Source: a virus. From it: a stretch of DNA of 24,924 nt. The notes beneath the pieces were generated by a model. The model had not been told where the DNA came from, searched no databases, and was given only the letters and a program-made list of their open reading frames with translations. The stretch is from positions 1 to 24,924 of IMG/VR virus record IMGVR_UViG_3300021963_000612; one strand, given 5' to 3'. Positions 20,835 through 24,924 of the stretch are shown here, piece by piece. Each line of letters opens with the position of its first letter. Position 1 is the stretch's first letter. Both the position numbers and the translations under genes were made by a program.

Positions 20835-22892
20835 ATGTCAGCACAAGAAATAGCGTCCATCTTGGGTAACGCAAAGAAAGTAGGCAACGGTTACCTAGCA
20901 TCATGCCCCGTCCCCGATCACGGTCAAGGTAAGGGAGATAAGCATCCATCCCTATCCATCACCGAATCAACTGACGGGAATTACCTCTTCAAATGTCACG
21001 GTGGCTGTGACCAGCATACAGTGTTCAGCACCATCAAGGATATGGGAATACTGCCACAGCTACCAGACAGACCTGAATACTTGTCCAGCATCAAGCCAAT
21101 ACCTACCAGTTCACAGGCCACAACCTCTACAACTCAAACACTTGAACATGAATGGCATTACGTTGACGAGGACGGCATCTCACTCTTTCTCAAGCAACGA
21201 TTCAAGACCAATGACATCAAGGGAAAGACATATAAGACCCTGAGAGTCATGCCTGATGGCAGTCGAGTAGGCAAGTTAGGTGATTGCCGCATCATCCCTT
21301 ACAGACTCCCCGAACTGCGACAAGCAGTTGCCGATGGCAGAGTCATATATATAACTGAGGGTGAGAAAGCGGCAGATAGCTTATGCAGTCTTGGGGTAGT
21401 AGCTACGACATCTCACGCTGGTGCTGGTGGTTGGAATCCAGACCTGAACCAGTACTTTGCTGGCGCAAATGTAGTTATCGTCCCCGACAATGATGCCGCT
21501 GGATGGGGTTACGCCCACAAGATCGTGGAATCCTTACTTGGATCAGGCAGCACAAAAAGCATCAGAGTCTTGGATTTACCCCTCACCCACCCTAAAGAAG
21601 ATGCCTACGAGTGGGTCAACAGGTATGACGGTTCAAGGTCATTGTTGGCACAACTGGCAAAAGCCTGTCCTATCGTCAAGTCTGTAGAAGATGTATGGCA
21701 ACCAGCAAGGCTGCATGAATATGTGCCTGAGCCACTACCACCACAAGAATCTAGTGCTTCCCTCAAAGAGGCAAAACCCTCCAGATTACTGGTCGAGTCT
21801 TGGGACTCAATCAAGGATGAGCCAGTTGAGTGGCTGGTGCAGTCGATTATTCCAAAACGTGCATTCGTTGCCCTGTACGCACCCCCCGCCTCATGGAAGT
21901 CATTCATTGCACTTGATCTAGCTGAAGCAATAGCCACAGGACGAGATTGGATGGGTTACAAGATACCCAAGAAAGGCGCAGTACTGTACATCTGTGGTGA
22001 GGGTCACGGCGGTATGGGCGCAAGGGTAAAGGCTTGCAAGATACAAAACCAGAGTCCTGATGGCGCAAACCTGTACATCATTAGAGCGCAACTTAACCTT
22101 AGATCAAGCCCTGAAGACTTTGCGGAACTCCTCAACGCAATCAATGACCTGATAGCTGAGATAGGTGAACCACTTGAAATCATCATCCTTGATACCTTGA
22201 TGAGGATGTCTGGCGGTGGGTTCAATGAGAATAGTTCTGAAGATATGGGTGCATTCATCACCCAAGCAGGAAAACTCCAAGAACTCTTTGAATGTGCCTT
22301 GATGGTAATTCACCACAGTGGTAAAGATGTCACTAAAGGACTCAGAGGTCATAGCTCCTTGCTAGGTGCTGTAGACACTGAACTTGAGATACAGCGGCAG
22401 GATTCAGTCATCAACTCAGCAGATTCAAGCGTCATAGGCAACGCAATACTCACAGTATCCAAACAAAAAGACGGTGCAGACTCCATCCAGATCGGCATTG
22501 AGATTGTGCTGGTGGAGATCGGAACATCAGACTTGGGGTTTGAAATCATCACCTCTTTAGCCATTAGGAACAACCCAGACATCGCAAATGACAAGCCAAA
22601 AGGGTCTAAAAACAACTCAGGGAGTGGCAACAATCAGCGGATTGAGATGGATTCGTTAATGAAAGTGATTAAGTCTAAAGGTACATATAGTGAAGTAGAT
22701 GGTACTAGTAGGTATGGCGTGAGTTTGGACGATTGGAGAGCCGAATTCTGGTCTATGAAAGGGTGTACTGAGGATGATAAGGTATCTTTTCGCAAGGCTT
22801 GGGTTAGGGCAAGAGAACGATTGGTAGCCGTTAATAAGATCACGATTGGGTCAAATTGGGTTTGGTTGAAGACAACCTCAGAATCTTACTAA
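20835..22892 (+). CDS. Primase-helicase (zinc finger, TOPRIM, RecA-like ATPase)
   Basis: This is a 685-residue replication protein. The N-terminal zinc finger has C24, H29, C54 and C58. The TOPRIM domain shows EGEKAAD (Glu175) and VPDNDAAG (Asp218, Asp220), the primase catalytic acids. From about residue 320 there is a RecA-like (AAA_25/RepA-type) ATPase: WLVQSIIPKRAFVAL, a Walker A at YAPPASWKS (Lys355) and a Walker B at LEIIILDTL (Asp453), followed by MVIHHSGKD. It should make primers and unwind DNA at the fork. The Walker A lacks its usual last glycine (Trp354). The ribosome site is weak. It follows a strong terminator and precedes the GACAAA repeat region. Confidence 0.85.
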   Translation: MSAQEIASILGNAKKVGNGYLASCPVPDHGQGKGDKHPSLSITESTDGNYLFKCHGGCDQHTVFSTIKDMGILPQLPDRPEYLSSIKPIPTSSQATTSTTQTLEHEWHYVDEDGISLFLKQRFKTNDIKGKTYKTLRVMPDGSRVGKLGDCRIIPYRLPELRQAVADGRVIYITEGEKAADSLCSLGVVATTSHAGAGGWNPDLNQYFAGANVVIVPDNDAAGWGYAHKIVESLLGSGSTKSIRVLDLPLTHPKEDAYEWVNRYDGSRSLLAQLAKACPIVKSVEDVWQPARLHEYVPEPLPPQESSASLKEAKPSRLLVESWDSIKDEPVEWLVQSIIPKRAFVALYAPPASWKSFIALDLAEAIATGRDWMGYKIPKKGAVLYICGEGHGGMGARVKACKIQNQSPDGANLYIIRAQLNLRSSPEDFAELLNAINDLIAEIGEPLEIIILDTLMRMSGGGFNENSSEDMGAFITQAGKLQELFECALMVIHHSGKDVTKGLRGHSSLLGAVDTELEIQRQDSVINSADSSVIGNAILTVSKQKDGADSIQIGIEIVLVEIGTSDLGFEIITSLAIRNNPDIANDKPKGSKNNSGSGNNQRIEMDSLMKVIKSKGTYSEVDGTSRYGVSLDDWRAEFWSMKGCTEDDKVSFRKAWVRARERLVAVNKITIGSNWVWLKTTSESY

Positions 22893-22914
22893 GGTGGGAC
22901 AAAGTGGACAAAGT

Positions 22915-22928
22915 TGTATATATATACA
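22915..22928. repeat. Perfect AT palindrome
   Basis: TGTATATATATACA is a perfect 14-base palindrome, next to the first pair of GACAAA repeats. It could be an easily melted element or a binding site. Confidence 0.7.
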
Positions 22929-22951
22929 GTGACATATTAGGGTTTACCAGC

Positions 22952-22979
22952 GGGACAAACCACTTTTTAGGTTTGTCTC
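22952..22979. repeat. Inverted GGGACAAACC repeat
   Basis: GGGACAAACC at 22952-22961 and GGTTTGTCTC at 22970-22979 are inverted copies with one G-U pair, forming a ten-pair stem around an eight-base loop. The stem arms contain two of the GACAAA hexamers. Confidence 0.7.
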
Positions 22980-22990
22980 ACTTCTCTATA

Positions 22991-23028
22991 TTGCCTATTT
23001 TTTAGGCAAATGCTTAAAAATTAGGCAT
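22991..23028. repeat. Two adjacent hairpins
   Basis: TTGCCTA and TAGGCAA (22991-23009) pair perfectly around TTTTT. Directly after, ATGCTTAA and TTAGGCAT (23010-23028) pair with one G-U around AAA. The arms share the GCCTA/TAGGC core, so this may also be a repeated protein-binding site. Confidence 0.65.
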
Positions 23029-23132
23029 GATTTGATGTAATGTATAGAAAATGGGAGTTTTTATATGTATGTTTATCCAGTGACAAACGAGACAAAGTGG
23101 GACAAAGTCCCAAATGTCCCAGTTGAGGAGAT

Positions 23133-23174
23133 GGGGACAAACCACCCCTTATCTATGATAAGGGGTTTGTCTCC
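23133..23174. repeat. Large bulged hairpin
   Basis: CCCCTTATC (23145-23153) and GATAAGGGG (23157-23165) form a perfect nine-pair stem around TAT. It is extended by GGGGACAAA (23133-23141) pairing with TTTGTCTCC (23166-23174), with a CCA bulge on the left arm. No T run follows, so it is not a simple terminator. It lies 42 bases before the next gene. Confidence 0.8.
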
Positions 23175-23216
23175 TGTCGCTTTGTCTCTTTGTCTCTTTG
23201 TTTAAGGAAATTGAAA

Positions 23217-23867
23217 ATGGTTAGATCACGGTCAAGAAAAGATGTTCCAGATGTTCAAGTGCCTAAGCGTCAGGCAACACCTTGGGAGATTGAATCGAAT
23301 GCTGCACTCATGGAACTGGAGGTCAGGAAAGAGAAACATCACCAGAAATGGGGAGTTGATAGACTGATTACTTTAGTTGACAGTGAGTTTAGGGCTAAGT
23401 TCTGGGGTCAGATGGGTAGAGTTTGGGATAGTCTTGAACGTCATGACCTTGAACGGCTGCGTAAAGCAATTGCAGGGATGATCAAAGGTTATGACCATCT
23501 GGAGAAATGGGGTGAAGATAATGAGATCAACCCAAGCCCCACAAACATCAGATTCGTTGAATGGAAAACTCAATCAGGTCAGATCATGGCAGTTACAGAA
23601 ACGATAAATGATTGCATCGACTTGCAAAAGCTACGCAAAGACCTAACCATCTGGACTCTCGAAGAGTTTGAGGTAATCATCAACGAGCCAGCAGTACAGT
23701 TCATCATCAAGGCCAAAGCGTTTGACCCAACCGCACAGGTCAAGAGGTTCAAGGCTGGTGAGGACTTTGGCAAAGGTTCAGGCTTTGACGATATGGTCGA
23801 TGACCTTGAACCCGTCTACAGCGGTGGTGATCCACCAAAGATGTTTAACCTACCTAAGAGGAAGTAA
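23217..23867 (+). CDS. Unknown protein downstream of the repeat array
   Basis: This is a 216-residue protein from ATG 23217, with TTTAAGGAAA seven bases upstream. An extension to 23190 would read through the CTTTGTCT repeats and is rejected. It has a basic N-terminus (MVRSRSRKDVPDVQVPKRQA), a KWGVDRLITLV motif near residue 52, charged helices in the middle (WDSLERHDLERLRKAIAGMI), and a mixed C-terminus with FGKGSGFDDMVDDLEPV. The [KR]WG[VC]DRL pattern recurs in uncharacterised phage proteins near replication or packaging genes (from memory). As the first gene after the array it is the best candidate for binding the repeats, but no DNA-binding fold is evident. Confidence 0.75.
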   Translation: MVRSRSRKDVPDVQVPKRQATPWEIESNAALMELEVRKEKHHQKWGVDRLITLVDSEFRAKFWGQMGRVWDSLERHDLERLRKAIAGMIKGYDHLEKWGEDNEINPSPTNIRFVEWKTQSGQIMAVTETINDCIDLQKLRKDLTIWTLEEFEVIINEPAVQFIIKAKAFDPTAQVKRFKAGEDFGKGSGFDDMVDDLEPVYSGGDPPKMFNLPKRK

Positions 23868-24106
23868 TGGCTAGACGGGCAAGCATCACGACAAAGCACT
23901 TCAACAGAGTGCTGTCTGATGCTGATAGGACAATCCTTGCCTGTGCTGGTCGTGGAGATATATCGCAAGGGTTCAAAAATGCCTTGGATTGTTATGCGAT
24001 TCTCTGGCGGCTTGGATACAGACCGCAGGACGATCTGATGGATTTCCTTGGTGTAGGTGAGGAAGTAGGTTTAAAGCCTGTTGTAGGCGATTCTGGTGAG
24101 GATTAG
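23867..24106 (+). CDS. Small unknown protein
   Basis: This is a 79-residue protein that starts in a TAATG overlap with the previous gene, behind AGGAAG. The N-terminus is basic (MARRASITTKHFNRVLSDAD), the middle carries GRGDISQGFKNALDCYAIL, and the end is acidic. A small helical DNA-binding or adaptor role is possible. It may be co-transcribed with the 216-residue gene. No family is certain. Confidence 0.65.
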   Translation: MARRASITTKHFNRVLSDADRTILACAGRGDISQGFKNALDCYAILWRLGYRPQDDLMDFLGVGEEVGLKPVVGDSGED

Positions 24107-24276
24107 AGGCATTGGTAGTCTGTATTCCTAGCCAGATTCTTAATGAATTTATAAATGCATAACGAATGCCATTGTCATAACTAAAAGTCCTTATGACTTA
24201 AAGTAATCAAGTCCCCCAATAATGCACCATCCGCCTCTTTCCCTCTCCGCAAGCCAGAATCCACCGAACAGAAAAG

Positions 24277-24538
24277 TTATCCACAGGTTATCCACAGATC
24301 GGAGTCGAAGTTATCCACATTTGCACAGGTTGGTTGCAGTTTGCATCTCAGAATGCGCCAATCAGTAATACTTTCTGTGATTTTGAGTTAACATAATGGA
24401 CATTGTATTAAATGGATTTTGTCAGCAGTTTGTAAGCGTCTAGAAAAACTCTAGCAAAATCAACAACTTACAGAAGTTATCCACACTGTATACAGATGCC
24501 TGTGGATAACTCGCATACGACAATTTGCCTGTGGATAA
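24277..24538. other. Cluster of six perfect DnaA boxes, candidate replication origin
   Basis: TTATCCACA occurs at 24277-24285, 24288-24296, 24311-24319 and 24477-24485 on the plus strand, and as TGTGGATAA at 24501-24509 and 24530-24538. All six match the strongest DnaA consensus exactly. AT-rich DNA that could melt lies just left (about 24135-24210) and inside (24380-24480). No chromosomal origin neighbours (dnaA, dnaN, gidA) are present, so this looks like an origin of the phage or phage-plasmid itself, started by host DnaA (inference). Confidence 0.75.
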
Positions 24539-24739
24539 CTTTTTGATGGGGGGAGGGGGTGGTCGGCGGCGGTGATAATTGTGGGTACATCCCCCCCACC
24601 GAAAAAGCTAAATTAGGAAAAGGGGCGACATCCCCGATACCCCGCTACGAAAAAAATGGGAGTTGGTGACCAGCGTTGCGACCTACAGGTTTGCAGAACC
24701 ACCTGATCAGGTATCTGGCGTACAGTTTCGTTACACAGA

Positions 24740-24881
24740 ACCAACAAGACTGAAAGCTGTTGCGGTTGCGATCCGCATGGAGCATCGGGATGAATAGCTT
24801 GGGTTTGGCTGGCTTGCAAGACACCGCACCTCAGAGGCCAAATGACCGACTTCATACCCACCAACTTTCAGACTTGTTGGT
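24740..24881. repeat. Long inverted repeat at the right end
   Basis: CCAACAAGACTGAAAG at 24741-24756 and CTTTCAGACTTGTTGG at 24865-24880 are inverted copies with one mismatch in 16, and the flanking A/T at 24740/24881 also pairs. They enclose 108 bases with further partial complementarity near the arms. It could be a structured RNA, a protein-binding or a recombination site. Confidence 0.6.
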
Positions 24882-24924
24882 GTTGGCGCAGGGAGTTCCG
24901 AATTAGTAATTAGATAACCTTAAG

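Larger units (their letters stand above)
22893..23216. repeat. Non-coding GACAAA repeat array with hairpins (candidate origin or control region)
   Basis: This 324-base gap holds eleven exact GACAAA/TTTGTC hexamers, on both strands, between 22898 and 23194. They include a tandem GGACAAAGT pair at 22897-22914, GAGACAAAGT and GGGACAAAGT in tandem at 23089-23108, and CTTTGTCT twice plus CTTTGTTT at 23180-23203. Palindromes are interleaved: 22915-22928, 22952-22979, 22991-23009, 23010-23028 and a large one at 23133-23174. Iteron-like repeats with hairpins beside a primase-helicase suggest an origin or an operator array for a phage protein. Confidence 0.7.
24107..24924. other. Right-end non-coding region
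   Basis: This 818-base stretch has no convincing gene. It opens with AT-rich DNA including a seven-pair hairpin (GTCATAA at 24174-24180 with TTATGAC at 24191-24197). The DnaA-box cluster then runs to 24538. After that come a run of G's (24548-24559) and of C's (24591-24597), and finally about 320 bases of mixed sequence with a long inverted repeat (24740-24881). The only sizeable open frame (minus strand, 83 codons) has an unconvincing composition. Confidence 0.6.

Noticed and set aside
22896-23203. CRISPR array
   Set aside because: The repeats are only 6-10 bases, occur on both strands and have no regular spacers of 25-40 bases.
24277-24538. Host chromosomal oriC in a bacterial contig
   Set aside because: The genes up to 24106 form a phage block and no dnaA, dnaN, gidA or rpmH neighbours are seen; an assembly join cannot be fully excluded.
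24613-24864. An 83-codon minus-strand frame near the right end
   Set aside because: Its composition (many Cys, Gln and Trp, no domain pattern) and the lack of a ribosome site look like chance; a long inverted repeat better describes part of the region.

Overview
The window is a stretch of a tailed double-stranded DNA phage genome, most likely podovirus-like. It reads as a dense, mosaic, mostly two-block genome of about 45% GC (estimated by eye) with very few gaps. No ribosomal RNA, tRNA, insertion sequence or CRISPR array was seen. The host cannot be fixed from sequence alone. Strong Shine-Dalgarno motifs, an embedded Rz/Rz1 spanin pair and perfect DnaA boxes point to a Gram-negative bacterium. 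Several small proteins look like families common in proteobacterial phages (a GMTLRDYFAAKA protein, an IRARGEQA protein, a RTWVGLTDDE protein). A freshwater betaproteobacterial host is a guess.

Layout, left to right. (1) 1-7.9 kb, plus strand: the 3' end of an upstream gene, scaffold, major capsid protein, a decoration-like protein between two hairpin terminators, small coiled-coil/membrane and Cys-rich proteins, a run of four tiny very basic proteins linked by 1-4 base overlaps, then a head-tail adaptor, a tail nozzle-like protein and a tail fibre. (2) 7.9-12.5 kb, plus: three large Gln/Ala/Gly-rich internal virion (ejection) proteins. (3) 12.5-14.8 kb, plus: a membrane-anchored coiled-coil protein that appears to start at ATT, small membrane proteins including a candidate holin, a small lipoprotein, an i-spanin with the o-spanin embedded in another frame, and a zinc peptidase endolysin. 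(4) 14.7-18.0 kb, minus: an operon of about thirteen small genes with overlapping ends, apparently driven by one sigma70-type promoter near 18.0 kb. (5) 18.1-20.8 kb, plus: a divergent, probably leaderless promoter feeding a small helix-turn-helix regulator, a RuvC-like nuclease, a DUF2800-like PD-(D/E)XK nuclease with four cysteines, and a candidate single-strand binding protein, closed by a strong terminator. (6) 20.8-22.9 kb, plus: a primase-helicase. (7) 22.9-23.2 kb: a non-coding array of GACAAA repeats and hairpins. (8) 23.2-24.1 kb: two further small genes. (9) 24.1-24.9 kb: a non-coding region with six perfect DnaA boxes and inverted repeats.

How it fits together. The left block builds the virion and lyses the host. 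The 18.0-18.1 kb region is a divergent regulatory switch between the leftward accessory operon and the rightward replication block. The replication block carries its own nucleases, SSB-like protein and primase-helicase, but no DNA polymerase is visible here. Together with the DnaA boxes this suggests recruitment of the host replisome (inference). The most unusual parts are the two non-coding arrays at the right end, the ATT-initiated gene, and the many very small overlapping genes, several of them under 60 codons.
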